A DNA stretch of 20,435 nt from Methanobacteriota archaeon (GCA_023409695.1 JAEYQZ010000071.1:1-20435), one strand, 5' to 3'. Shown: positions 1 to 8,900, counted from the first letter of the stretch. Numbers and translations are program-made. Notes: generated by a model not told the origin, from the letters alone.

Positions 1-451
1 CCTCTAAAGTATATCATTTTACTCACGATGTCCTTCTTTAGCATTAAACTCCATAAAAATCAGTATAGCATATTTATATTATTTCTTATTGTATATAGAA
101 ATTAGATGATCATTAATTAAATAATTAATTGAAGGTTTTAAAAAATTTTTCAGTGATCCAAAATTCATTTATTTTCTACAGGAAAGTTAAATTTAAAGCG
201 ATTTATCAATAAATAATTTATTTTAATCATTAAAACCAATTTATTACAGTCTAGCTGTTAGCATAATAATCATTAAAAAATTTTTTCATTCCAAAAGTTG
301 ATGTAGATTTTTTCACAGTAAACATCATTTCTTAAATAAACTGTTATCTTGAGTTCATAGCTGTAAACAATATTTAAACATATTAAAGCTTTGTTCTATG
401 AAGATTTGATTAAATTGGGGGTGGTTTACCATCCAAATCGTATAATCTTAT
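1..451. other. A+T-rich intergenic region at left edge
   Basis: No convincing gene was found here. The plus strand is open from the window edge to a stop near 105 (about 34 codons, hydrophobic), and the minus strand has an 11-codon ATG frame near 52. Neither has a recognisable motif, and the first could only be the tail of a gene outside the window. The rest is A/T runs with stops in all frames. No tRNA, box C/D element or long inverted repeat was noticed. Confidence 0.5.
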
Positions 452-1105
452 TTATTTTCTATGTTCTTTTATGAATTTTTTTATGTTTTTAGATTCTATT
501 CTTGCTCTGTTTTCCATTATTTTACTTATAGGCCAATTCCACCATTTAATTCGTTTTAACTCAGTTATTTCTGATTCTTTGAAGCGGTATTTAATATGTT
601 TGGCAGGATTACCTGCTACAACCTCATAGTCTTCCACATCTTTAGTTACAACAGAATTTGCACCAATTATAGCACCATCTCCAATAGATACTCCAGACAT
701 TATTGTTGTATTTATACCAATCCAGACATCATTACCAATGATTACATTACCTTTAGAGCTTATGATATTCTTTTCATTGTAATGTTTAAAATGAGATTTT
801 ACAAAATCAGTTTCTAATTGAATAAATGGAAATGTTGTTATCCAATCAGCTCTATGAGCCGAACTAGAGACAATTGAAACTCCTCCTCCAATTGAACAGA
901 AATTACCAATTTTAACCTTATATTTATCACTAACAGCAAGTATTAACGGGTCACAATTAGTATACTCCCCTACTTCAACAACATTATTTAAAAACTTATT
1001 ATAATCTTTATATTTGATATAAGTACTAAAAAAGGGGTATAATGGCATACGACGTAGAATTTTATTATCAACCAAAAATTTCACAATATTTTCAGATTTG
1101 AACAT
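452..1105 (-). CDS. CatB/XAT-like hexapeptide-repeat acetyltransferase
   Basis: A 217-residue protein of the left-handed beta-helix acyltransferase superfamily, closest in layout to the xenobiotic/sugar acetyltransferases (CatB, VatD type). What shows this is the hexapeptide series around residues 120-155 (VIIGNDVWIG, TTIMSGVSIGDGAIIGANSV), followed by the VVAGNPAKHIKYRF exit motif that ends the helix. The 'SSSAHRADWITTFPF' stretch holds the His and loop typical of the active-site region of this family. The expected reaction is acetyl-CoA-dependent O- or N-acetylation of a small acceptor; the flanking glycosyltransferases suggest a sugar rather than an antibiotic. The ATG start is supported by an AGGAG six bases upstream. 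It ends the glycan region on the left and stands apart from the next gene by about 520 bases, so it is probably transcribed alone. The acceptor is not readable from the sequence. Confidence 0.85.
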   Translation of the reverse strand: MFKSENIVKFLVDNKILRRMPLYPFFSTYIKYKDYNKFLNNVVEVGEYTNCDPLILAVSDKYKVKIGNFCSIGGGVSIVSSSAHRADWITTFPFIQLETDFVKSHFKHYNEKNIISSKGNVIIGNDVWIGINTTIMSGVSIGDGAIIGANSVVTKDVEDYEVVAGNPAKHIKYRFKESEITELKRIKWWNWPISKIMENRARIESKNIKKFIKEHRK

Positions 1106-1173
1106 ATGATACTCCTACTAATTATTGTTTTTGGCAATTTAGGGGATATACAATCATTTATCTGTTTTAAGTA

Positions 1174-1191
1174 GTATATTAAAAACCTTTT
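1174..1191 (-). promoter_or_regulatory. Candidate archaeal promoter (BRE/TATA) for the acetyltransferase gene
   Basis: Read on the minus strand the site is AAAAGG followed by TTTTTAATATAC, a purine-rich BRE-like block next to a TATA box. Transcription would start roughly 25 bases downstream, leaving a leader of about 45 bases that includes the AGGAG site. The A+T background makes chance matches common, so this is only a candidate. Confidence 0.3.
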
Positions 1192-1520
1192 ATATGGTTT
1201 AATTTCATTATTTATTATTTCTGCCTCATTTATGTGCATACTTTATCATTTTTAGGTATATTTCAATAATTTCAGACTTATAAATAGTTTTAATCAATTT
1301 TAACAGGATTAAATTCTCAATTAAAAAATTATTTAATTAATATATGTATTATTTAGTATTAATCTTTTATTATTATTTAATATTTTATAAAAATAATTAG
1401 AAACGTTTTGTTATTATTCTTCTAATTTTCTATTTCTAGAAGTTTAAAATATAAAGTTAATATTTATAATTGGTGTTAAATTGGATGCTATTGAATTCAA
1501 GATTAAAAAAATAATTGTAA

Positions 1521-1536
1521 TTATCATTAATGATAA
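1521..1536. repeat. Perfect 16-bp palindrome
   Basis: TTATCATTAATGATAA is identical to its own reverse complement. A one-mismatch version lies at 4681-4696. It could be an operator for a dimeric regulator or an A+T-rich coincidence; it is not placed close to a start codon. Confidence 0.45.
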
Positions 1537-1628
1537 GTAAAGGAAGAATAAAGAGTTTAATACAAAAAATAATTAAGTTTGGACATTATTTTTTAATTAA
1601 CAATACTTATTAAAGATTAAATAGATTT

Positions 1629-1907
1629 TCAGTTGAAAATATCAATAAATTTTAAATTTAAATCCCCTACTATCCTTTTTGAATCAGCTAACTGTTTTTT
1701 AATGAGGGCATAGTTCTGAGGATTATCTTCCAGAAATTCGGCATATATCTCTCTTTTTAGAAAATCAACTGTAATTATCAATGAATCATCTATTTCAAAC
1801 ATTTCAGCAAGCCTTTCTTTTTCTCTCATGGAGATAACTCCTCCAGTTAAATTTATAATTTTTTGATAGGCGTCGTCAAAATTTTCATCTTCAAAAATTC
1901 TTTCCAT
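1629..1907 (-). CDS. Small acidic protein of unknown function
   Basis: A 92-residue soluble, acidic protein not recognised as any family. It begins MERIFEDENFDDAY and has alternating predicted helices (residues about 10-20 and 28-36), a short beta-like stretch (DSLIITVDFLKREIYAEFLE, about 41-60) and a helix with several lysines (about 65-80). There is no signal peptide, membrane segment, cysteine cluster or obvious catalytic motif. The start is credible because a GAGG motif lies seven bases before the ATG and a TATA-like element sits about 35 bases upstream. Flanked by gaps of more than 200 bases on both sides, it is probably a single-gene transcript. Its place inside a glycan region gives no firm hint of function. 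Confidence 0.65.
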   Translation of the reverse strand: MERIFEDENFDDAYQKIINLTGGVISMREKERLAEMFEIDDSLIITVDFLKREIYAEFLEDNPQNYALIKKQLADSKRIVGDLNLKFIDIFN

Positions 1908-1939
1908 AAATTTCCCTCAGATATTGGCATATTTTTTTG

Positions 1940-1956
1940 TTTTATAAGTTAATTTT
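1940..1956 (-). promoter_or_regulatory. Candidate promoter for the 92-residue protein gene
   Basis: On the minus strand the sequence reads AAAATTAAC then TTATAAAA, a BRE-like block followed by a TATA box. Initiation about 22-25 bases further would fall just before the GAGG ribosome binding site, giving a short leader. The spacing fits well, but the composition bias lowers confidence. Confidence 0.33.
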
Positions 1957-2122
1957 CTTTGAAATTAAAGATATAGAATATTATTCTAAGTATGTTTTAT
2001 AGTTAATCCTTTATTTTTTTCATACAATGAATTTCAAATTATAAAATATTCTCCATATGATATACTGAAGCCTATAATCAATTAAAAGTGTATAAATAAT
2101 TTTTAAATGAATATTTTAAGAC

Positions 2123-3136
2123 CTAATTGCTGTTTCTATACACTGGCCTAACAAATAAGAAATTATAGATCATTCCATATGCATATGAGATATGCTGAAC
2201 CGGCAATAAAACAAAAACCATCAAAGAGTAAATGGTTTTTGTTTTATTGATAATTTCTGCAAATATCATAGCTGCAAATAGGAAATAGAGTATAAGTGGA
2301 ATTAAAATAATCAATCCTATTATTAAATACAATGGGGTTATGAAAATAAGGTATAACACGAATATTAAGGATATAAATGGTTTAATTTTGAATAATCTAT
2401 GCTTTTTTATGGTATTGGTTATATTTATGCCGTAATTTCTCATATTTTTTCCGAATTCAAGTATAGAATTTGTTTCACGGTGATAGACTTTAGCATCTCC
2501 AGCATAAATAAAATCATATCCTGCTTTTTTAAGCCTTAGATTCAATTCATTATCATCTGAGATAATTAAACTGTCATCGTATCTAAATTTTGATATTATA
2601 TCCTTTTTATAAATTGAATTGTAATTGGGAATACTATCTAAATATTTAACATTTCTTTTAGAAAAGGCAGGATTTCCTCCAGAAGCAATATTTGAGGTTA
2701 AAAAATTGTTTATCACAAGTTCTTTTTTATCTTCTGTAGGAGCTACTAGTCTTGGACCGCCCGCGCCTGCAATTTCATCTCCACTTCCTTCAATATATTG
2801 ATACAGTGTTTTAAGCCAGTTTTTATCAACAATACAATCAGCGTCTGTATAAGCAATATATCTTGTGGTTTTGCTTGAATTATCAATTACAAGATTTCTT
2901 GAAAAACACAGGCCGTAGAAACCGAAATCTCTTTCATTTAAAACTTTATAACTTATATCTGATGCTCTTAAAATATTTTCTGCAATTTCGCGTGTTCTAT
3001 CGGATGAATTTCCATCTACAACTATTATCTCAATTAATGATGTATCTATACTCTGATTTATGATGCCTTTTAAGGTCTCTTCTATGTATTTTTCCTCATT
3101 TTTGGCAACTATTCCGATGGTTATTAGAATTGACAT
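2123..3136 (-). CDS. Membrane-anchored family 2 glycosyltransferase
   Basis: A GT2 (GT-A fold) glycosyltransferase of 337 residues that should transfer a sugar from a nucleotide-sugar donor on the cytoplasmic face of the membrane. The N-terminal domain opens with ITIGIVAKNEEKYIEETL and VVDGNSSDRT (donor binding), the metal-binding DAD motif is at residues 98-100 (AYTDADCIVD), and ISDDNELNLRL near 192-202 fits the second acidic/base region. The C-terminal third has about three hydrophobic segments (roughly 255-273, 275-297, 304-325), which should anchor it. The frame is also open from a GTG at 3145, but the ATG at 3136 is preferred because GTGA lies five bases before it while the GTG has no ribosome binding site. 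Sugar and acceptor are unknown. It is separated by about 185 bases from the GT4 gene upstream on the same strand, so co-transcription is possible but not shown. Confidence 0.88.
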   Translation of the reverse strand: MSILITIGIVAKNEEKYIEETLKGIINQSIDTSLIEIIVVDGNSSDRTREIAENILRASDISYKVLNERDFGFYGLCFSRNLVIDNSSKTTRYIAYTDADCIVDKNWLKTLYQYIEGSGDEIAGAGGPRLVAPTEDKKELVINNFLTSNIASGGNPAFSKRNVKYLDSIPNYNSIYKKDIISKFRYDDSLIISDDNELNLRLKKAGYDFIYAGDAKVYHRETNSILEFGKNMRNYGINITNTIKKHRLFKIKPFISLIFVLYLIFITPLYLIIGLIILIPLILYFLFAAMIFAEIINKTKTIYSLMVFVLLPVQHISYAYGMIYNFLFVRPVYRNSN

Positions 3137-3320
3137 TATATTCACGATAATTATTGATACTGTTATTTATACTCTAATTTAGTATATTAAATCAACTGGA
3201 CTGGTAAATATATAATAAAAAGCTTAAATAATTTGTATTGAATTACTTTGCTTATTAATCAACTAAAAATAGATTGTATTTAAATTATTAGAATATTTAC
3301 TGTTATTATGTAAATTTTGA

Positions 3321-4427
3321 TTAACTACACTGTTTTAAAATATTTTCCATTCTCCTGCTGTAAGCTTTCCATGAATATTTCTTAGAGACCATTTTTGAAG
3401 TTTTAACTGTTTTATGTTTGTATTCATGGTAATTATTTTTAATTTCTGTTATTTTATTAGCTAATTGCCGGATATTTCCAGTTTCCACAACAGGATTGTC
3501 ATCTGGTAGAATATCTTTTACTCCGCATTGATCTGAAATTATAGTTGGTATTCCTCCCAGTATTGTTTCTAGCGGGAAAATGCCCCATGGCTCTGCTTCT
3601 GAAACAAATAAAGATATATCTGCAATGTTATAAAGTTCGTATAATTTATTATTTGGAACTGAACCATAGAAAATAATTTCAATATCATTTTTTTCTGCGT
3701 ATTTTATCATTTCATTTTTCATTCTTTTAGAGATAAAACTGGTTGTATTTCCAACAAAATGTAATCTTGCATTTTCTATATTTTTGCGGGTTAAAGAGAA
3801 TGCTTTTATTATATCAAAGGGATGCTTTTGTGGTTGTATAGGTCCTACGAATATAGCATCAAAATATTCATTAGTTTCATGTTTAACTTCATGGTCAAGG
3901 TCTGCGCCAGAATAGCTGATATCTACTTTTTTATCAGGATACCTCATTTTGATAAGTTCTTTTATCCTGTTACTCAATGACAGTATTAATTTAGTGCTCC
4001 GTGTTAATTTTCGGTCTATTAAACTGTGAACAGAATACATTTTTTTGGTATAACTGGAAATATTATGTTGATATGGTTCATTACAAGTCCATACAGTTGG
4101 TATATTTGTGTATTTAGATATCCATTGGGCCGGATGGTTATGGGTATTTATAACATCATGATCTTTAATTTTTTCACTCAATTTTTTAATCAGGTTATGC
4201 CATCTAACTAGATTATAACTGTAGAATGGACCAGAAATCCATTTTTCATTTAATGAAATAATTTCTACATTTTCAAGTAGTGGATGAAATGCATAGTTTT
4301 TTTCCTTTTCAAATGTGTATATAGTAACTTCGTGCCCCATTTTGTTTAGATAGTAACTTAATTTGCATACCTGTTTTTCAGCCCCTCGAGGATAGATTAA
4401 TTCAGGGTGAACGATTCCAATATTCAT
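3321..4427 (-). CDS. GT4-family glycosyltransferase
   Basis: A 368-residue retaining glycosyltransferase of the GT-B fold, GT4 family. The N-terminal acceptor domain has the usual opening (MNIGIVHPELIYPRGAEKQV) with a GAEK loop in the glycine-rich position. The C-terminal donor domain starts around residue 190 (AIFVGPIQPQKHPFDIIKAF) and carries the EX7E signature at E279 and E287 (EPWGIFPLE) followed by LGGIPTIIS. No membrane segment is evident, so it is likely a peripheral cytoplasmic enzyme adding a sugar to a lipid-linked glycan. The ATG is supported by AGGTG six bases upstream. It is transcribed divergently from the flippase gene across a gap of about 417 bases. Donor and acceptor cannot be assigned from sequence alone. 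Confidence 0.9.
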   Translation of the reverse strand: MNIGIVHPELIYPRGAEKQVCKLSYYLNKMGHEVTIYTFEKEKNYAFHPLLENVEIISLNEKWISGPFYSYNLVRWHNLIKKLSEKIKDHDVINTHNHPAQWISKYTNIPTVWTCNEPYQHNISSYTKKMYSVHSLIDRKLTRSTKLILSLSNRIKELIKMRYPDKKVDISYSGADLDHEVKHETNEYFDAIFVGPIQPQKHPFDIIKAFSLTRKNIENARLHFVGNTTSFISKRMKNEMIKYAEKNDIEIIFYGSVPNNKLYELYNIADISLFVSEAEPWGIFPLETILGGIPTIISDQCGVKDILPDDNPVVETGNIRQLANKITEIKNNYHEYKHKTVKTSKMVSKKYSWKAYSRRMENILKQCS

Positions 4428-4844
4428 AACTTACACCTGCATATTTTTTAAATATTATTAAGTAATTACTAACTATTATTATTTTATTATTATTTATAAT
4501 TATCCTTAAATAAATTCAGAGGACTTATTAGGGATATATAATTAATTAGGAGAGTAATTAGGTACTTAAAAAGTGAAAAATAGTTAATATGTATTATATT
4601 TGATAATGAATGGATATAATATACAATAATTACAAAATAGTTGAATATATAAGTTCAATGACTAATTTTCTTTTTAATTATTATCATTAATTATAAGAGA
4701 AATTTATGAGAAAATATATAACAATAATATTAAATTTCAGAAAAATCAATTATTTTAATTCATTAAAACATGTTATAGAATTATTTTGGATTACAAATAA
4801 CATTATTTTAGATAGCTGATTTAATGATCAGATGATGTGAATTT
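4428..4844. other. Divergent intergenic region between GT4 gene and flippase gene
   Basis: No ORF or RNA gene is supportable. The region must carry promoters in both directions. On the minus strand a TTATAAATA-like box near 4491-4500 could serve the GT4 gene. On the plus strand no single clear TATA box stands out before the flippase. A near-palindrome at 4681-4696 differs by one base from the perfect one at 1521-1536. Confidence 0.45.
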
Positions 4845-6284
4845 ATGAATACAGCAAAGAGAGTAGTCAAAAATACCAGCGTGCTTTTTATAGCTACAAT
4901 TATAGGCTATATTCTAGGATTTTTTGTTTTTGCGTATACTTCTCGATATTTGGGTGCTGAAGGATTTGGTGTTATCTCCATTGCGCTATCACTGGCAGCG
5001 ATTTTTGGAATTATGATTGATCTTGGTTTAAACACGTTAACAGTAAGGGAAGTGGCACGGAATAAAGATCTGGCAGATAAATACGTTTCAAATACTTTAC
5101 TTATGAAGATTATACTGTCTATTTTAACGTTTGGCCTCATAATCTTATCAACCAAAATAATCGGTTATTCGGAGCAGGTAAGTTATGTAATTTACATAAT
5201 CACATTTTCTACAATATTTGCAGCTTTTACAGGCATATTTAATGCTATATTTCAAGCATATGAAAAACTGGAATATCAGTCTATTGGCACGGTTTTAAAT
5301 GCTGTATTAATGTTTATTGGAGTTTTAATTGTTATATATCTTAATTTAAATATTTTCGCCATTGCATTCGTTTATTTTATAGCTGGTCTGGTAGTTTTAG
5401 TCTATGATATCTTAGTTTATTCATGGAAGTTTGTTCTGCCAAAAATTGATATTGATTGGAGTTTCTGGAGCCCAACAATAAAAGATTCTTTACCATTTGC
5501 AATAACAGGGATATTTACAATGATTTATTACTGGATAGACTCAGTTATATTGTCGGTAATGGTAGGAAATGAAGTTGTAGGGTGGTATAATGCTGCTTAC
5601 AGGATAATTGCTATTTTTGCATCTTTATACTCTGTTTATATGGTCTCTATTTTTCCAGTACTCTCGGGATTCTATGAAACATCTAGAGATTCCATTAAAA
5701 TAGCTTATGAACGCTCGTTTAAGTACATGCTTATCCTTAATATTCCAATTGCAATATTCATAACTTTTCTAGCAGACAAAATAATATTTATTATTTGCGG
5801 ACCTGGATATGTTCCATCGGTAATTGCCCTACAGATATTGATCTGGTCTGTTATTTTCATGTTTATAAATACACTTTCTTTGAATTTGCTTGGATCTGTT
5901 AACATGCAGGTAGTGGTTACAAAGATTGCTGCATTTGGCGCGGTTTTCAATATTGTATTAAATATAGCATTGATACCTGAATTTAGTTACATAGGATCTG
6001 CAGCGGCCACTGTGTTAACAGAATTAGTTATGTTACCTATCTTTTTCCACGTTCTAAGAAAAACTGAATATATAGACATAGCTCCTTTAATGAAAGACGC
6101 ATTTAAAATAGTTATTTGTAATATCGTGCTTGTGATGGCAATTATTTTATTAAGCCAATTTAATTACGGATTAGTTGTTTTAATAGGGGTTATTTTATAT
6201 CTAGCTATGATATATATCACAAAAACACTGGATAGCGATGATATATTCTTAATTAAGAGTATACTTAAAAGGAAAGCAGACTAA
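4845..6284 (+). CDS. Wzx-type oligosaccharide flippase (MOP superfamily)
   Basis: A 479-residue polytopic membrane protein of the polysaccharide transporter (PST/Wzx) branch of the MOP superfamily, expected to move a polyprenyl-linked glycan from the cytoplasmic to the outer face of the membrane. The N-terminus matches the family pattern: a basic start, then an initial hydrophobic helix (VLFIATIIGYILGFFVFAY), then SRYLGAEGFGVISIALSLA and the DLGLNTLTVREVAR motif typical of these proteins. Around 12-14 hydrophobic segments run through to about residue 462, and the short tail is basic (ILKRKAD). The length is normal for the family. The ATG is supported by a GTGA four bases upstream. It faces the GT4 gene divergently and is followed about 105 bases later by a GT2 gene on the same strand. 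It is the only glycan exporter in the window, so the surrounding transferases probably build its substrate. Confidence 0.92.
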   Translation: MNTAKRVVKNTSVLFIATIIGYILGFFVFAYTSRYLGAEGFGVISIALSLAAIFGIMIDLGLNTLTVREVARNKDLADKYVSNTLLMKIILSILTFGLIILSTKIIGYSEQVSYVIYIITFSTIFAAFTGIFNAIFQAYEKLEYQSIGTVLNAVLMFIGVLIVIYLNLNIFAIAFVYFIAGLVVLVYDILVYSWKFVLPKIDIDWSFWSPTIKDSLPFAITGIFTMIYYWIDSVILSVMVGNEVVGWYNAAYRIIAIFASLYSVYMVSIFPVLSGFYETSRDSIKIAYERSFKYMLILNIPIAIFITFLADKIIFIICGPGYVPSVIALQILIWSVIFMFINTLSLNLLGSVNMQVVVTKIAAFGAVFNIVLNIALIPEFSYIGSAAATVLTELVMLPIFFHVLRKTEYIDIAPLMKDAFKIVICNIVLVMAIILLSQFNYGLVVLIGVILYLAMIYITKTLDSDDIFLIKSILKRKAD

Positions 6285-6317
6285 TTATAAGTAATATAAA
6301 AATTTTAAGTTTTAATT

Positions 6318-6332
6318 AGGATATTTAAATAC
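6318..6332 (+). promoter_or_regulatory. Candidate promoter for the GT2 gene at 6390
   Basis: AGGATATTTAAATAC resembles a TATA box with a purine-rich upstream edge. A start about 25 bases downstream would give a leader of roughly 35 bases ending in the GAGG ribosome binding site. It is a weak call, and read-through from the flippase gene is an alternative. Confidence 0.25.
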
Positions 6333-6389
6333 ATTATTTACGTTGCAATTAATATTAATCATCTAAAGATCAGTTGTATGAGGATTTAA

Positions 6390-7232
6390 ATGAAAATATC
6401 TGTAATAATAAACACATTTAACGAGGAAAGAAACATCGAAAATTGCTTAAAATCAGTTAAATGGGCCGATGAAATAATTATCGTTGACATGTACAGCGAC
6501 GATAAAACGGTTGAAATAGCCAGAAAATACACAGAAAAAGTTTTTTTTCATGAAAGGTTAGGGTATGCAGATCCTGCAAGGCAATTTGCCCTGGAAAAAG
6601 CGTCAAATGAGTGGGTACTTGTTGTTGATGCAGACGAACTGGTTCCAGTTAGTTTAAAAAGCAGATTAGCAAAAATTGCAGAAGAAGACCTTGCGGATGT
6701 AATATATATTCCACGCAGTAACTATTTTGCAGGTAAACATATCAATGGAATGGGATGGGGGACATTAGACGATGTAATCCCTAGATTTTTTAAAAAAGGA
6801 TATCTCAATTTTGGGAGTAATTTACATGACTTTTTTAAATTAAATGCAGATGCTAGAATTTATCACATAAATAATCCTGATGAAAGTTTTATACATCTCT
6901 CTTATGTTGATTTTGAGCAGTATATTGAAAGAATGAATAGATATACAACCATAGAAGCAGCAAATATATTTGAAGGTAAAAAAGAAAGAAATTACCTATT
7001 AAAACTGTTTCTTTTATCAATATGGAGAACATTTAAAGAAATCATTTTAATTAAAAGGTATAAAGATGGCTTTAGAGGCATTTCACTGGGCTTTTTGGGA
7101 ACATATTATACAATAGTTGCTTATATGAAACTTAAATTAATGGAAAAATATGATTCAAAAGACGCGAGAAAAAAAGTAATGAAAGATTACCAGAAAATTG
7201 TTGATGATGTTGTTTTAGATTATGAAAAGTAA
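6390..7232 (+). CDS. WaaE/KdtX-like family 2 glycosyltransferase
   Basis: A 280-residue GT2 enzyme of the subgroup that includes bacterial WaaE/KdtX beta-glucosyltransferases. Seen in the sequence are the opening MKISVIINTFNEERNIENCL, the group's WADEIIIVDMYSDDKT block (residues about 25-40), the FHERLGYADPARQFALE stretch typical of the subgroup, the DAD metal site at 80-82 (VVDADELVP), and the later PRFFKKG...LHDFF segment. The C-terminal part (about 205-265) is basic and moderately hydrophobic and may touch the membrane, but there is no clear multi-helix anchor. The ATG has GAGG six bases upstream. It follows the flippase on the same strand and ends convergent with the next GT4 gene. Acceptor and donor are unknown; the subgroup name should not be read as lipopolysaccharide synthesis, which archaea lack. 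Confidence 0.88.
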   Translation: MKISVIINTFNEERNIENCLKSVKWADEIIIVDMYSDDKTVEIARKYTEKVFFHERLGYADPARQFALEKASNEWVLVVDADELVPVSLKSRLAKIAEEDLADVIYIPRSNYFAGKHINGMGWGTLDDVIPRFFKKGYLNFGSNLHDFFKLNADARIYHINNPDESFIHLSYVDFEQYIERMNRYTTIEAANIFEGKKERNYLLKLFLLSIWRTFKEIILIKRYKDGFRGISLGFLGTYYTIVAYMKLKLMEKYDSKDARKKVMKDYQKIVDDVVLDYEK

Positions 7233-7331
7233 TCATACAAGCTAATATGGATATCAGAGATTAAGACAGTTAATTTTTAGATATATATTCAAAAATATTT
7301 GAGTTTTCAGTCTTTTATAATATCTAAGTAT

Positions 7332-8513
7332 TTAGAACATTTTTTCGTATATTTCTACAGTTTTTCTGGCAGATTCTTCCCAATTAAATATTTTAGATCT
7401 TTTTAGCCCATTTATACTCATATTTTTTGCTAAATCGTTATCTGTTAAAACATTATACATATTACTTGATAAATCAGGGATTTCATGAGGATCAACCATT
7501 ATCCCTGCTTTTCCAACAACCTCTGGAAGTGATGTGGAATTGGATGTAATTACAGGAGTACCGCAGGCCATTGCCTCTAAAGGGGGCATTCCAAAACCAG
7601 CATATGAGCATGGATAAACCACTAAATCAGCTGCGTTGTACCATTTAGGCAATTCTTCCTCCAGAACATAATCCATAAAAATAATATCCTTCTGCAGGTT
7701 TAAATTTTTTATTAGCTCTAAAATCTTTTCTCTTGCACCATGTAAATGCGGATTACCTATTTTTATTAATTTGACTTCAGGCAGCTGCTTTTTTACCTCA
7801 CTGAATGCCTTTATTAACGCATCAACATTCTGTCTAGGTTCTTCTGAACCTACATACAGAATTATTTTGCAGCTATCTGAGATATTTGAACCTTTTAAAA
7901 TGCTTTTATCTCTTGTTTTATAGTAAATATCATGATCTACTGCAGGATATATAATTTCAATTTTATCAGGAGAGTAGCCTGCGTACTTTATAATTTCGCT
8001 TTTAGAAAATTCTGAAATTGTAATAATTTTATCTGCTTTTCCCAGGCCTTCAATGTTATTTTTCCAAAACGTCGAACGGTTACTCTCGTATGCCCATGGA
8101 ATAAGGTCATAACATGTAACTATAGTTTTATCTAATTTCATTGATTTTAATAAATATGCAAGTTGTTGAGAAGTTATATGCTTAATATTATCTTTTTTAA
8201 TTTCCCTTTTTATCAAATTAGAATATCTATATCTATCAATATTATCTGAAATGTTTTTTCCAGCATTTATTGTTCTATTAAAGATGACATGTTTAATTAA
8301 TTTCTTTGATGATGCTTTATTTGATGAATTTGAATCATGCGGTGTATTATTTGGGAAAATACTCTTATATTTTCTCTCAAATAAACAGGTTAATGAGTCA
8401 TAATCAATAATATTAAATTTGACGTCTGTAATCCTCTTACATATTTCATTTTGATATTTGGCCATTCCAAATATTTTATCTGTCTTTGGACCAGTTATGT
8501 AGTCAATTTCCAT
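7332..8513 (-). CDS. GT4-family glycosyltransferase with altered EX7E motif
   Basis: A 393-residue GT-B glycosyltransferase of the GT4 (mannosyltransferase-like) group. The N-terminal domain includes VTCYDLIPWAY (about 132-142) and ADKIITISEFSKSEI (about 160-174), both characteristic. The donor domain begins with IILYVGSEEPRQNVDALIKAF (about 217-237) and ends with FGMPPLEAMACGTPVITSN. The catalytic EX7E motif is incomplete: the second glutamate is E313, but the first position is A305 (SYAGFG where YEGFG is more usual). Residues about 50-90 form a Ser/Asn/Lys-rich linker with low similarity to anything known to me. The ATG is supported by GGTGA seven bases upstream, and a good TATA element lies at 8673-8690. 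It is convergent with the GT2 gene and divergent from the dehydratase gene. Whether the Ala substitution reduces activity is not known from sequence. Confidence 0.88.
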   Translation of the reverse strand: MEIDYITGPKTDKIFGMAKYQNEICKRITDVKFNIIDYDSLTCLFERKYKSIFPNNTPHDSNSSNKASSKKLIKHVIFNRTINAGKNISDNIDRYRYSNLIKREIKKDNIKHITSQQLAYLLKSMKLDKTIVTCYDLIPWAYESNRSTFWKNNIEGLGKADKIITISEFSKSEIIKYAGYSPDKIEIIYPAVDHDIYYKTRDKSILKGSNISDSCKIILYVGSEEPRQNVDALIKAFSEVKKQLPEVKLIKIGNPHLHGAREKILELIKNLNLQKDIIFMDYVLEEELPKWYNAADLVVYPCSYAGFGMPPLEAMACGTPVITSNSTSLPEVVGKAGIMVDPHEIPDLSSNMYNVLTDNDLAKNMSINGLKRSKIFNWEESARKTVEIYEKMF

Positions 8514-8672
8514 TTAGCAGTCACCAAAATATAATTTTAACATTCTATGAACTTATAAAGTTAATAATAACTAAATTTCTTAAACTATCTAATTGCTGTA
8601 TTTAGCAACTTAACTAATTAGACCATAAATAACGTTAATTTATAGATTAAATCTACAATGATTGTTGAGATT

Positions 8673-8690
8673 GTATATAAAAACTTTTTG
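8673..8690 (-). promoter_or_regulatory. Candidate promoter for the GT4 gene at 7332-8513
   Basis: On the minus strand the site reads CAAAAAG then TTTTTATATAC, a purine-rich BRE followed by a near-consensus archaeal TATA box. It is among the best promoter-like sequences in the window. Initiation about 25 bases on would leave a leader of roughly 130 bases, which is long for an archaeon, so a closer unrecognised promoter is possible. Confidence 0.4.
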
Positions 8691-8900
8691 AATTAAATGC
8701 AGTGTTCTAACGATTAAATGGATTAATATACTCTTTAAAGTATAAAATTCAGCAATTAAGTATAAATTAACCTATAACAATTTATTCAATATATAAATTT
8801 TTGCAATAAAGATCATAATATGGAAAAATTAGAGAATGTATTTTTCATCATAATCACTCGTAAAAAACTTTAATAGATTAATAAATAGTTATGCAGTATA

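Larger units (their letters stand above)
1106..1628. other. Long A+T-rich intergenic region with a perfect palindrome
   Basis: This 523-base gap between two minus-strand genes has no supportable ORF; the best open stretch is about 19 codons from a TTG near 1481. It holds a candidate TATA/BRE element for the acetyltransferase gene (1174-1191), a perfect 16-bp palindrome (1521-1536), and a T6 run on the minus strand (1564-1569) that could end transcription of the upstream 92-residue gene. No RNA gene was recognised. Confidence 0.5.

Noticed and set aside
596..817. Plus-strand ORF opposite the acetyltransferase gene
   Set aside because: It lies antisense inside a gene with clear hexapeptide-repeat motifs, and its own translation is Tyr/Ile/Cys-rich without any domain or ribosome binding site.
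1481..1540. 19-codon frame from a TTG in the 1106-1628 gap
   Set aside because: There is no ribosome binding site, it is Lys/Ile-rich low-complexity sequence, and it spans the palindrome; no evidence of coding.
8586..8620. Weak inverted repeat (TTGCT/AGCAA, CTAATT/AATTAG) before the dehydratase gene
   Set aside because: Arms of 5-6 bases with uneven spacing are expected by chance in DNA this A+T-rich.
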